Source: an uncultured Bacillus sp. | GTDB taxonomy: Bacteria; Bacillota; Bacilli; Bacillales; Cytobacillaceae | Length of the DNA: 28,572 nucleotides | Reading direction: 5' to 3' | NCBI GenBank assembly: GCA_937894355.1 | Contig: CALCRD010000143.1 | Location: 1-28,572, forward strand | Part shown: positions 17,538-24,883 of the stretch, piece by piece | How the letters are laid out: each line of letters begins with the position of its first letter | How positions within the stretch are numbered: position 1 is the first letter of the stretch | The notes under the pieces: model-generated | Told to the model about the DNA's origin: nothing | The model's input: only the letters and a program-made list of their open reading frames with translations | Databases searched by the model: none | Program-made: the position numbers and the translations under genes

Positions 17538-17813
17538 ATGGGAGAGGCAGTAGGTTTAGTTGAGGTAGTGGGGCTCGCTGCAGCCATGGAGGCCCTAGAT
17601 GCGGCCACCAAGGCAGCAGATGTACAGGTAGCAGGCTGGGAAACCACCAAAGGCAGTGGCCTGGTAGTGGTGAAGTTTCGCGGTGAGGTAGGAGCTGTGC
17701 GGGCAGCCATGGAGGCAGCAGAAGCTGCATGCAAGAGACTAACAAGCGTTTATGCTGCGCGTTTAATTCCCCGGCCAGCTCCGGAAATAGAGCCCATGCT
17801 GGGTCAGGATTAA
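17538..17813 (+). CDS. BMC-H shell protein, divergent paralogue
   Basis: This is a 91-aa single BMC domain (M-G-E-A-V-G-L-V-E ... G-E-V-G-A-V-R-A-A-M-E-A-A), the hexamer-forming shell subunit. It differs from its two neighbours: the strand before the pore reads G-W-E-T-T-K-G-S-G, one residue longer than the standard G-Y-E-K-I-G-S-G, and position K-Q-L is K-R-L. The GSG pore loop is kept. ATG 17538 has AAAGGATGG upstream and lies 13 bases after the aldolase stop. It is probably a minor hexamer with a modified pore. Confidence 0.9.
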   Translation: MGEAVGLVEVVGLAAAMEALDAATKAADVQVAGWETTKGSGLVVVKFRGEVGAVRAAMEAAEAACKRLTSVYAARLIPRPAPEIEPMLGQD

Positions 17814-17831
17814 GAAAGGGAGGCGAAAACT

Positions 17832-18140
17832 ATGGGTAATGCATTGGGAATGATTGAAACCAAAGGTTTGATTGCTGCAATTGATGCTGCAGATGCAATG
17901 GTGAAAGCAGCCCAGGTAAGTCTTGTAGGTTATGAGAAAATCGGCTCCGGAATGGTAACTGTAATGGTTCGAGGCGAAGTGGGAGCAGTGAAAGCCGCAA
18001 CTGAAGCTGGTGGCGCAGCTGCTAAACAGCTGGGCGAGCTGATTGCTGTTCACGTAATTCCACGGCCACATACTGACGTCGAGAAAATCCTGCCGCAGGT
18101 AGGTAGCGCTAAGGCTAATAAAGCTAAGGGGGTTGACTAA
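17832..18140 (+). CDS. BMC-H shell protein, PduA/EutM type
   Basis: This 102-aa protein has the canonical BMC-H sequence (M-G-N-A-L-G-M-I-E-T-K-G-L, G-Y-E-K-I-G-S-G-M-V-T-V, R-G-E-V-G-A-V-K-A-A). It forms the hexagonal facets and the small pore that lets polar metabolites through. The C-terminus carries an extra basic tail (S-A-K-A-N-K-A-K-G-V-D) missing from the next paralogue. It lies two bases upstream of the next shell gene. Confidence 0.95.
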   Translation: MGNALGMIETKGLIAAIDAADAMVKAAQVSLVGYEKIGSGMVTVMVRGEVGAVKAATEAGGAAAKQLGELIAVHVIPRPHTDVEKILPQVGSAKANKAKGVD

Positions 18141-18142
18141 TA

Positions 18143-18415
18143 ATGGGTGAAGCATTAGGAATGGTTGAAACAAAGGGTCTGGTGGCTGCAATTGAGGCAG
18201 CAGATGCCATGGTGAAAGCAGCTAATGTTAACTTAACAGGCTATGAGAAGATCGGCTCCGGCCTTGTAACTGTAATGGTGCGGGGCGATGTAGGGGCTGT
18301 GAAAGCCGCAACTGAGGCTGGCGGCGCAGCTGCCAAGCAGCTGGGCGAGCTAATTGCAGTACACGTAATTCCAAGGCCACATGCAGACTTGGAGAAGATG
18401 CTGCCCAAGGCCTAA
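18143..18415 (+). CDS. BMC-H shell protein, PduA/EutM type
   Basis: This 90-aa canonical BMC-H protein is very close to the preceding gene over its whole length and differs mainly by lacking the basic tail. ATG 18143 follows AAGGGGG inside the end of the previous gene. The two are a recent tandem duplication and probably supply the bulk of the shell. Confidence 0.95.
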   Translation: MGEALGMVETKGLVAAIEAADAMVKAANVNLTGYEKIGSGLVTVMVRGDVGAVKAATEAGGAAAKQLGELIAVHVIPRPHADLEKMLPKA

Positions 18416-18432
18416 GAAAGGTGGCTTAGGGA

Positions 18433-19119
18433 ATGGAAGCGAAATTAATTGAATTAGTAACCAAGCAGGTCCTGGCAGCTATGAGTGAGGAAAAGTCCGG
18501 CTGCTGTGGCGCCTGCAATGGAAATTGCAGTAATCACGAGCCAGGTGGGATCCGAATCGGGGTCTCTGTGCGGCACCTCCACCTTTGCCCTGAAGATTTG
18601 GCTATTCTTTTTGGACCCGATCAAAAGCTTGAGGTGGACCGTGACCTGTTCCAAGAAGGAGAATTTGCCTCAAAACAGGTTGTGGCCCTGGTAGGACCCA
18701 AACTGCGCTCCATCGCGCCTGTGAGGGTGCTAGGGCCTCTGCGCAAACAGACCCAGGTTGAGATCTCCCGAACCGATGCCATCACTTTAGGCTTAAACCC
18801 TCCAGTGAGGCCATCTGGGAATCTCGATGGTGCCTCTGCAATTACAATTGTGGGCCCGCGGGGCTCTGTAACAAAACCTGTGGCCATTCGCGCCAACCGG
18901 CATATTCATATGAATCCCCAAGATGCCCAAAAATTTGGCGTCACAGATGGCCAGCTTGTCTCAGTTGAGATTTCAGGGGATCGGCCCCTGATTTTCCAAG
19001 AGGTTCAGGTGCGAGTTGCACCTAACTTCCGCTTGGAGATGCATCTAGATACAGACGATGCCAATGCTATAGGTATCACCTGCGGCATGCAGGCGAAAAT
19101 AGTCGGGGAGGCGAAGTAG
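18433..19119 (+). CDS. pduL: PduL-type phosphotransacylase with N-terminal encapsulation peptide
   Basis: The product is 228 aa. It converts acyl-CoA plus phosphate to acyl phosphate and frees CoA inside the compartment. The two PduL zinc sites are visible as H48 and H50 (V-R-H-L-H-L), H157 and H159 (A-N-R-H-I-H-M-N-P) and H204 (E-M-H-L-D-T-D-D-A). The start adds an amphipathic helix, residues 4-17 (KLIELVTKQVLAAM), as in BMC-targeted PduL proteins, followed by a Cys-rich linker with C24, C25, C28 and C32. ATG 18433 follows AAAGGTGG. The stop codon abuts the start codon of the vertex protein gene with no gap, implying tight translational coupling. Confidence 0.95.
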   Translation: MEAKLIELVTKQVLAAMSEEKSGCCGACNGNCSNHEPGGIRIGVSVRHLHLCPEDLAILFGPDQKLEVDRDLFQEGEFASKQVVALVGPKLRSIAPVRVLGPLRKQTQVEISRTDAITLGLNPPVRPSGNLDGASAITIVGPRGSVTKPVAIRANRHIHMNPQDAQKFGVTDGQLVSVEISGDRPLIFQEVQVRVAPNFRLEMHLDTDDANAIGITCGMQAKIVGEAK

Positions 19120-19371
19120 ATGTACCTAGGAAAAGTTGTAGGTACGGTAGTTGCCACCCGCAAACAAGAATCCCTTGTGGGCTCTAAACTGATGCTGGTG
19201 GCCCCCTATGAGGGAGAAGGACAAACAATCGTGGCAGTGGATACAGTTGGTGCAGGCGTTGGAGAGACCGTGCTTTTGACCATGGGCAATCCAGCCCGCA
19301 GGGCCGTCAGTGCTGATTCTCCAGTTGACGCTGCCATCGTAGGCATTGTAGATTCAGTTGAACATAGATAA
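19120..19371 (+). CDS. eutN: EutN/CcmL-type BMC vertex protein (BMC-P)
   Basis: This is an 83-aa pentamer subunit that caps the vertices of the shell. It shows the family pattern M-x-L-G-K-V-V-G-T-V-V-A-T-R-K, a central G-A-G-V-G-E-T-V-L and the late D-A-A-I-V-G-I-V-D. GGGGAGG within the end of pduL serves as ribosome site. Only one BMC-P is encoded here, which is enough for closure. Confidence 0.93.
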   Translation: MYLGKVVGTVVATRKQESLVGSKLMLVAPYEGEGQTIVAVDTVGAGVGETVLLTMGNPARRAVSADSPVDAAIVGIVDSVEHR

Positions 19372-19382
19372 GGGGTGAGCTA

Positions 19383-20786
19383 ATGCAATTCGATGAGTCG
19401 CGAGTTGCCTCCCTTGTGGAGGAAGTATTGCGAAATCTCGCTGCTGGGGGTGCGCTGCCCGTAAAAAGCAGCACCGGATCCCAAGATGGCGTTTATCAAG
19501 ATATAGATTCAGCCATGGCTGCAGTGATTGCAGCCCAAAAGAAACTAATGGCTCTGCCCTTTGCCAAAAGGGAAGAGCTAGTTCGTGTTCTCCGCCAGGC
19601 AGGGATCGATCATGCTGAAGAATTCGGAAAAATGGCCCAAGAGGAAACACAGTTGGGCCGGCCTGAAGATAAAAAGATCAAAAATATCAACGCTGCACGT
19701 CTCACGCCGGGAGTTGAGGACCTACCGCGAGAGACTCTAATCGGCTCCTATGGGATCAGCATGGTGAAAGGTGGACCCTACGGGATTGTGGTCTCTATCT
19801 TGCCCACAACCCACCCCACAGCCATTGTGATCAACCATGCCATCGCCATGATTGCCTCAGGCAATGGCGTCTTCTTCTGTCCCCATCCCCGTGGCTATAA
19901 ATCCAGCCTCTATGCTATGCAGGTAATGAATCGGGCCATAGTCCAGGCAGGTGGCCCCGCCGATACCATGGTAGCTTTAGCTAAAGGTAGCATGGAGGCG
20001 GTGACCGAGGCTTGCGCTCATCCAACTGTAGGCCTAATTGTGGCCACAGGTGGACCGGCAGTTGTAGATGCTGCCCTGCGCAGCGGCAAAAAAGCAATTG
20101 GCGCAGGCCCTGGCAATCCACCTGTCCTAATTGATGAGACTGCAGATCTAGTGAAAGCCGCCCGGGATATCACAGAGGGCGCAGCTTTCGACAATAATAT
20201 TCTTTGCATCGCAGAGAAAACCATCATTGCAGTGGAATCAATTGCCGATGAACTGAAAAGGCAATTTTGCGCTCTGCCTGAGGTCTACTGGCTGAGCCCG
20301 GCTGAAGCCAGCCGGGTAGAGAAGGTAATCTTCCCCGATGGGAAACTGGCTGGAGACTTAGTAGGCAAGGATGCAGCTGTGATCTTGGGTAAAGCCGGAA
20401 TCACTGTAGATAAAAAGATCCGCCTGGCGATCATGGAGACAGGTGCCACGAGTCAGCTGGTGGATACAGAGCAGCTAATGCCTGTCTTGCCTTTCGTGCG
20501 AGTTGCGGATTTTGATGTTGGCATGGAGCTGGCACTGAAAACTGAGCATGGCGATAAGCATACTGCAGTTTTGCACACCCGTGACATGACCCGGGTAGAT
20601 CGCTTCGCCCGCACGCTGGATGTGACAGCGCTAGTTGTGAACTCCGCATCAGGCGCGGCTCTAGCCGTGGGCGGCGAGGGCAAGTATGCTCATACTTTGG
20701 CTGGGCCTACAGGTGAGGGTGTATGCACACCCCGTACCTTTACCCGTGAGATTCGGGTTACAATTGGCGATTCCTTCGGCTATTGA
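19383..20786 (+). CDS. CoA-acylating aldehyde dehydrogenase (PduP/EutE type), BMC-targeted
   Basis: This 467-aa protein has PduP/EutE length and order. Residues about 3-20 form an amphipathic encapsulation helix (DESRVASLVEEVLRNLA), then a Gly/Ser/Gln linker. The catalytic cysteine is C275 in F-D-N-N-I-L-C-I-A-E-K, and N-H-A and P-T-T-H-P-T near 142-152 belong to the nucleotide-binding half. It oxidises the aldehyde from the aldolase (lactaldehyde if the substrate is a 6-deoxyhexulose phosphate) to acyl-CoA and reduces NAD+. ATG 19383 follows AAGGGGTGAG. The next gene (PduS-like) starts 11 bases after its stop codon. Confidence 0.95.
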   Translation: MQFDESRVASLVEEVLRNLAAGGALPVKSSTGSQDGVYQDIDSAMAAVIAAQKKLMALPFAKREELVRVLRQAGIDHAEEFGKMAQEETQLGRPEDKKIKNINAARLTPGVEDLPRETLIGSYGISMVKGGPYGIVVSILPTTHPTAIVINHAIAMIASGNGVFFCPHPRGYKSSLYAMQVMNRAIVQAGGPADTMVALAKGSMEAVTEACAHPTVGLIVATGGPAVVDAALRSGKKAIGAGPGNPPVLIDETADLVKAARDITEGAAFDNNILCIAEKTIIAVESIADELKRQFCALPEVYWLSPAEASRVEKVIFPDGKLAGDLVGKDAAVILGKAGITVDKKIRLAIMETGATSQLVDTEQLMPVLPFVRVADFDVGMELALKTEHGDKHTAVLHTRDMTRVDRFARTLDVTALVVNSASGAALAVGGEGKYAHTLAGPTGEGVCTPRTFTREIRVTIGDSFGY

Positions 20787-20797
20787 GGAGAGGGATT

Positions 20798-22093
20798 ATG
20801 CAGGAACTCATAAAAAAGGTTGAAAGCGCAGGGGTTGTTGGCGCAGGCGGCGCTGGTTTTCCCACCCATGTAAAATTGGGTGGGAAAGCCGAGATCTTAC
20901 TTGTGAACGCTGCCGAGTGCGAACCCCTGCTGGCTGTGGACCAGCATTTAATTATCAAAAATGCCCAGCTTCTGAAGGACACATTGTCTCAGGTGGCCAA
21001 GATTTTGGGAGCTACGCGCACGATTGTGGCCATTAAAAAGAAGCACAAAGAGGCAATTGATGCTTTGCAAAAGGTGAAGCTGGGCCTTTGCCTGTTGGAT
21101 AACTTCTATCCAGCAGGTGATGAGCAGGTTACAGTCTACGAGGCCACAGGTCGTACTGTGCCCGAGGGTGGTATTCCCCTGCAGGTGGGGGTTGTGGTGT
21201 TGAATGTGGAGACCCTCATCAACATCGCAGCTGCCCTGGAGGATAGGCCTGTAACCCATACCTACCTCACTGTGACAGGAGAGGTTGCCCGTCCCCTCAC
21301 TGGGTGCTTTCCCATTGGCATGAGGGCAGATGAGGTAATTGCCTATGCTGGTGGAGCCACAACAGAGGACTGGGCCCTAATCGAAGGTGGCCCTGCTATG
21401 GGGAACTTGAAAGATCCCACAGCTCCTATTACCAAAACCACCAAGGGATTGATTGTGCTGCCAAAAGATCATCCCGCCATTAAGCTTCGGGAACAGACCC
21501 TCACTAGCATCGTTCGGCAAGCCAGCTCTGCGTGTTGCCAGTGTCAGCTGTGCACGGAGCTGTGTCCTAGGTATTTATTAGGCCACGACCTGGAACCGGC
21601 TCGGATCATGCGAGCTATGGGGCATGGCACAGCGGATATCCGGGGCCTTACAGCTGCCATGCTATGTTCTGAGTGCGGGGTCTGCGATCTATTTGCCTGT
21701 CCCATGGGGCTTTCTCCACGCAGGGTGAACCAGGCACTGAAGGCGGAGTTTGGCAGGCGGGGCTTGAAAAATCCCCATAACAAGGAGACAGAGCCCAAAG
21801 GCACGCGCTTTGGACGCAAGACACCAACTGCAAGGCTTATAGGCAGGCTAGCCCTCTCCCGCTATGATGTGGCCGCACCTTGGGAGGATGTTCAACTCTC
21901 GCCCAGACAGGTAACAATTCCTCTCCAGCAGCATATTGGAAAACCTGCCCAGCCCCTTGTGAAGAAGGGACAGTATGTTGAGGCAGGGCAGCTCATCGCA
22001 AAATTTGAGGGACTAGGTGCCAATATTCACGCCAGTATCGGTGGCAAAGTCGAGAGCGTTGATTCGGCCATCGTCATTAGGGCCGCGAGGTGA
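20798..22093 (+). CDS. pduS: PduS-like RnfC-family Fe-S flavoprotein
   Basis: The frame extends to TTG 20783, but ATG 20798 follows GAGGAGAGGG and gives 431 aa starting M-Q-E-L-I-K-K-V, as in PduS proteins. The N-terminus has the RnfC/NuoF-like glycine-rich G-V-V-G-A-G-G-A-G-F-P-T (residues 12-23) for flavin/NADH binding. Two 4Fe-4S motifs follow: C246, C249, C252, C256 and C290, C293, C296, C301. A biotinyl/lipoyl-like hairpin closes the protein. PduS in B12-dependent compartments reduces cobalamin. No B12 enzyme is visible here, so NADH oxidation with electron export is the likelier role, coupled to the PduT-like shell protein next door. Confidence 0.9.
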   Translation: MQELIKKVESAGVVGAGGAGFPTHVKLGGKAEILLVNAAECEPLLAVDQHLIIKNAQLLKDTLSQVAKILGATRTIVAIKKKHKEAIDALQKVKLGLCLLDNFYPAGDEQVTVYEATGRTVPEGGIPLQVGVVVLNVETLINIAAALEDRPVTHTYLTVTGEVARPLTGCFPIGMRADEVIAYAGGATTEDWALIEGGPAMGNLKDPTAPITKTTKGLIVLPKDHPAIKLREQTLTSIVRQASSACCQCQLCTELCPRYLLGHDLEPARIMRAMGHGTADIRGLTAAMLCSECGVCDLFACPMGLSPRRVNQALKAEFGRRGLKNPHNKETEPKGTRFGRKTPTARLIGRLALSRYDVAAPWEDVQLSPRQVTIPLQQHIGKPAQPLVKKGQYVEAGQLIAKFEGLGANIHASIGGKVESVDSAIVIRAAR

Positions 22094-22098
22094 TAGAT

Positions 22099-22647
22099 TT
22101 GAAAAAAGCAATTGGAATGCTGGAGATCAGAAGCATTGTGATTGGGATTCGCTCTGCCGATAGAATGGTGAAGGCGGCAGATGTGGAACTGCTCACTGCA
22201 GACTCCATCTGTCCGGGGAAGTTCCTGGCAGTGATCGGAGGCTCTGTTGGCGCTGTGGATAGCGCCCTGGAGGTAGGGGAGGCAGCAGCTGAGGGGGAAG
22301 TGGTGGATCGGTTCTTTTTAGCAAATGCCCATGAGGCAGTTTTCCCTGCCATAGCGGGCTGCGTGGAGCCAACAGAAAGGGCAGCACTGGGACTGGTTGA
22401 AACCTTCTCTGTTGCCACAGCCATCAGGGCTGCAGATGCAGCTGCCAAGGCTACTCCTGTTCAGATTTTAGACTTGCGTCTGGCTCGAGGCATGGGTGGC
22501 AAAGCCCTGCTGCTGATGAGCGGTGATGTGGGGGCTGTGCAAATGGCAGTTGAGGTAGCAGGAAAAGTGGCCTCAGATGAGGGCCTCCTGGCAGCGGCAG
22601 ATGTGCTGGCTGCCCCGGATCAGGCCCTGTGGGAGAAGCTCTTGTGA
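22099..22647 (+). CDS. pduT: PduT-like tandem BMC shell protein (BMC-T) with Fe-S cysteine
   Basis: GTG 22090 opens the frame, but TTG 22099 is better: AGGTGAT lies upstream, the protein then reads M-K-K-A-I-G-M-L-E like PduT, and the cluster cysteine becomes C38. Two BMC domains (about 4-90 and 97-182) form a pseudohexameric trimer. The first contains S-I-C38-P-G-K-F, the motif that binds a 4Fe-4S cluster at the trimer axis in Salmonella PduT. It directly follows the PduS-like gene, with which PduT is known to interact. The inferred job is to pass electrons between the PduS-like enzyme and the cytosol through the shell. Confidence 0.9.
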   Translation: MKKAIGMLEIRSIVIGIRSADRMVKAADVELLTADSICPGKFLAVIGGSVGAVDSALEVGEAAAEGEVVDRFFLANAHEAVFPAIAGCVEPTERAALGLVETFSVATAIRAADAAAKATPVQILDLRLARGMGGKALLLMSGDVGAVQMAVEVAGKVASDEGLLAAADVLAAPDQALWEKLL

Positions 22648-22660
22648 GGGGGAGAGGGTA

Positions 22661-23815
22661 TTGAGAATACTGGTTCTCAATTCAGGTGGCTCTTCCATCA
22701 AGTTTAAGGTTTTCGATTTTCCAGCCCGCTCAGTTTATCTGTCAGGACATCTAGAGAGGGTGGGTCAGCCCAATAGCCTTTTGGAAATAACAGGGGCCAA
22801 ACAGATGCGCTGGGAAGGGGCAACCTTAGATCACGCAGCGGGCCTCGGGCTTATATCCGAGGAGCTACAGGATTTAGGTGAGCTTGGAGCCGTGGGCCAC
22901 AGGGTGGTGCACGGCGCTACAAGTTTTACAGGTTCGGTGCTAGTGGACGATGATGTAATCGCTGCCCTCCGCGAAAACATCCCCCTGGCGCCCCTTCACA
23001 ATCCCCCAAATCTTGCAGGGATTGAGGCCAGTCGTAAGTTATTTGGCGATTTGCCGCAAGTAGCAGTGTTCGATACAGGCTATCACGGCACATTACCCCC
23101 CCAGGCTTATACTTATGCTCTGCCACAAGAGCTGGCTAAAAAATGGCGGATTCGACGCTATGGCTTCCATGGAATTGCCTTCCGCTCCATTACCTCTCAG
23201 GCAGCAGAGCTCTTGGGCAAAAAGCCAGAGGATCTGAAAATAGTCTCCCTCATGCTTGGCAGCGGCACTACAGCTAATGCCTCCCTCTATGGGAAATCCA
23301 CTGATGTAAGCACAGGTCTCACGCCTCTGGAAGGACTTGTGCAATCCACACGCAGTGGCGATCTTGATCCGGCTTTAGTGCTCTATCTGATGCGTGAGGC
23401 GGGCTATACAGCAGACCAGCTAGATCGGATCTTAAACCGCGAAAGTGGTTGGCTGGGGATAAGTGGTATCTCTGCGGATCTAAGGGAGGTTGACAAGGCA
23501 GCAAAGGCAGGCCATGAGGCTGCAAAGCTGGCTCTGGCTACCTTCGTTTATCGTACCCGCAAGTATATAGGTGCGTATGCTGCAGCCATGGGAGGCATCG
23601 ATCTGTTGGCCTTCTCAGGAGGTGTGGGAGAGCACTCCTCATCTGTTCGCGATGAGGTCTGCCGAGGCTTGGACTTTTTAGGGATCAGTCTTGATCCCGC
23701 GCTTAACCAAGAAGGGGAGGGCATTATTTCCCGAGGCTCTGTGCCTGTGGTTGTGGTCAGTGCAAACGAAGAGGAGATAATAGCTCAGGATACTTACAAT
23801 TTAGTGTCAAGATAA
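22661..23815 (+). CDS. ackA: Divergent acetate kinase family protein (BMC acyl-phosphate kinase)
   Basis: I chose TTG 22661 behind GGGGGAGAGGG; the longer frame from 22577 lies inside the shell gene. The product is 384 aa and starts LVLNSGGSSIKF. Conserved acetate-kinase residues are N7, R81 (G-H-R-V-V-H), H113 (L-H-N-P-P-N), D138 (F-D-T), H170 (Y-G-F-H-G), R231 (T-R-S-G-D) and E371 (N-E-E). Unusual features: the H-L-G-N-G motif is M-L-G-S-G (M198, S201), and H-G-T-S-H is H-G-I-A-F. It should make ATP from the acyl phosphate delivered by PduL, but these changes suggest altered acyl specificity (for example lactyl or larger) or lower activity. It is the last gene of the operon. Confidence 0.88.
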   Translation: MRILVLNSGGSSIKFKVFDFPARSVYLSGHLERVGQPNSLLEITGAKQMRWEGATLDHAAGLGLISEELQDLGELGAVGHRVVHGATSFTGSVLVDDDVIAALRENIPLAPLHNPPNLAGIEASRKLFGDLPQVAVFDTGYHGTLPPQAYTYALPQELAKKWRIRRYGFHGIAFRSITSQAAELLGKKPEDLKIVSLMLGSGTTANASLYGKSTDVSTGLTPLEGLVQSTRSGDLDPALVLYLMREAGYTADQLDRILNRESGWLGISGISADLREVDKAAKAGHEAAKLALATFVYRTRKYIGAYAAAMGGIDLLAFSGGVGEHSSSVRDEVCRGLDFLGISLDPALNQEGEGIISRGSVPVVVVSANEEEIIAQDTYNLVSR

Positions 23816-23817
23816 AT

Positions 23818-23842
23818 AAAACCGGGCAGTGCCCGGTTTTTT
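23818..23842 (+). terminator. Intrinsic terminator of the BMC operon
   Basis: AAAACCGGGC and GCCCGGTTTT form a stem around the loop AGT, with T6 at its end. It lies two bases after the kinase stop codon. Confidence 0.95.
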
Positions 23843-23985
23843 CATGCACGCTAGATTCAGGTTTTGTAAGTATTTTATTAGTCTTAAAATTATGCATTCA
23901 TGAACCGTGTTATACATCTGATTCAAAGTAACTAGTAAGTGTCAAAAGAACGGATTTGTAGGACTTATAATACTCGATATAGGCA

Positions 23986-24014
23986 TTTACAATATGCATA
24001 ATGCGTATTATAAT
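23986..24014 (+). promoter_or_regulatory. hicAB-1 promoter with embedded operator-like inverted repeat
   Basis: TTTACA (23986-23991), a 17-base spacer and TATAAT (24009-24014) make a near-consensus sigma-A promoter. AATATGCAT (23991-23999) and ATGCGTATT (24001-24009) form an inverted repeat with one mismatch around base 24000, filling the spacer. HicB antitoxins autoregulate by binding such repeats. Confidence 0.7.
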
Positions 24015-24038
24015 AGGTTTTAGATAGGAGGCGATAGA

Positions 24039-24221
24039 ATGACGGCTAGGGAGATAATAAAAATAATCAAAAATGATGGATGGTATTATTCATACAGTAA
24101 TGGCGATCACGATTACTATAAACATCATTCAAAACCTGGCAAGATTTCTATTCCTCAACATAAAACGGAGTTGAAAATTAAAACAGCTAATAGCATTCTT
24201 AAGCAGGCTGGTCTCAAATAA
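24039..24221 (+). CDS. hicA: HicA-type mRNA interferase toxin
   Basis: This 60-aa protein from ATG 24039 is behind AGGAGG (24026-24031). It shows the HicA fold pattern: K-I-I-K-N-D-G-W-Y, then N-G-D-H-D-Y-Y-K-H (the usual G-S-H-H region with the active histidine), I-S-I-P-Q-H-K-T-E-L and the ending S-I-L-K-Q-A-G-L. The Ser preceding the His in most HicA is a Gly-Asp here. It is a double-stranded-RNA-binding-fold RNase neutralised by the HicB encoded 53 bases downstream. Confidence 0.88.
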   Translation: MTAREIIKIIKNDGWYYSYSNGDHDYYKHHSKPGKISIPQHKTELKIKTANSILKQAGLK

Positions 24222-24274
24222 TTGATTTAATAGCCTGCAACCTAATGAAATGTAGATGAAAAGGAGGAGATTTT

Positions 24275-24679
24275 GTGAGATTTGTCTATCCTGCCTGTTT
24301 CTATCCCTGCGAGGAAGGCGGATTTACTGTCACTATTCCGGATCTCCCAGGAGCTGTTACAGAGGGAGATACATTGGATGAAGCTATGGCAAATGCTATG
24401 GCATGCGCCTGCGGTTGGATCTTAGAAGAGCTAGATGCTGATCGAGAGGCTCCTTCCCCTAGCTCTATAGATTCTATTGAGTGTGACGAACCAAATGGTC
24501 TTAAGTCTTATCTGTTCGTTGATTTAGATGCATTTGGTATAGTTTACGGCAAGAATGTAAGGAAAAATGTTACCTTGCCGGCTTGGTTGAATATCAGAGC
24601 TGAGCGAGCAAAGGTAAATTATTCTGAGGTCTTGAGAGAAGCACTAGAGAAAAAGTTATTTTCCAACAAAATTGAATAA
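24275..24679 (+). CDS. hicB: HicB-type antitoxin
   Basis: This 134-aa protein starts at GTG 24275 behind AAGGAGG. The N-terminal half is the degenerate RNase-H-like HicB domain (F-Y-P-C-E-E-G-G-F-T-V-T-I-P-D-L-P-G-A-V-T-E-G). The C-terminal part (K-N-V-T-L-P-A-W-L ... Y-S-E-V-L-R-E-A-L) is a ribbon-helix-helix DNA-binding segment. It should bind HicA and repress its own promoter at 23986-24014. Confidence 0.92.
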   Translation: MRFVYPACFYPCEEGGFTVTIPDLPGAVTEGDTLDEAMANAMACACGWILEELDADREAPSPSSIDSIECDEPNGLKSYLFVDLDAFGIVYGKNVRKNVTLPAWLNIRAERAKVNYSEVLREALEKKLFSNKIE

Positions 24680-24687
24680 AAATGTGG

Positions 24688-24720
24688 AGCGGTACCCAAA
24701 AGGGTAACCGCTTTTCCTTT
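24688..24720 (+). terminator. Terminator after hicAB-1
   Basis: AGCGGTACCC pairs with GGGTAACCGCT (one bulged A) around loop AAAA, followed by TTTTCCTTT. Confidence 0.8.
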
Positions 24721-24772
24721 TACCTAAAACGGAAAGCTCTTCTTACTAATAATTGATGCCTATTGGTGACAT

Positions 24773-24790
24773 TTTCACTGTCCCGTGAAA
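24773..24790. promoter_or_regulatory. Inverted repeat upstream of the ABC promoter
   Basis: TTTCAC (24773-24778) and GTGAAA (24785-24790) are separated by six bases, 17 bases before the -35 box. It could be an activator or repressor site; nothing else supports this. Confidence 0.3.
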
Positions 24791-24807
24791 GAAAAGGCAA
24801 AAACACC

Positions 24808-24836
24808 TTTACGAAAGATGCTATTTAACCTATAAT
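24808..24836 (+). promoter_or_regulatory. Promoter of the amino-acid ABC operon
   Basis: TTTACG (24808-24813), a 17-base spacer and a perfect TATAAT (24831-24836) lie 47 bases before the chosen start codon. Confidence 0.7.
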
Positions 24837-24883
24837 ATAGATGTTCGCGTACTTATATCATTAATAATAGGGAGATGAATTGG

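Noticed and set aside
17387..18191. Long minus-strand open frames under the aldolase and shell genes
   Set aside because: They are shadows of Ala-rich genes in a GC-rich segment; the plus-strand proteins are well-known families.
22577..22660. N-terminal extension of the acetate kinase overlapping the BMC-T gene
   Set aside because: The extra residues are unlike any kinase, and TTG 22661 has a strong ribosome site and begins at the family's normal first residues.
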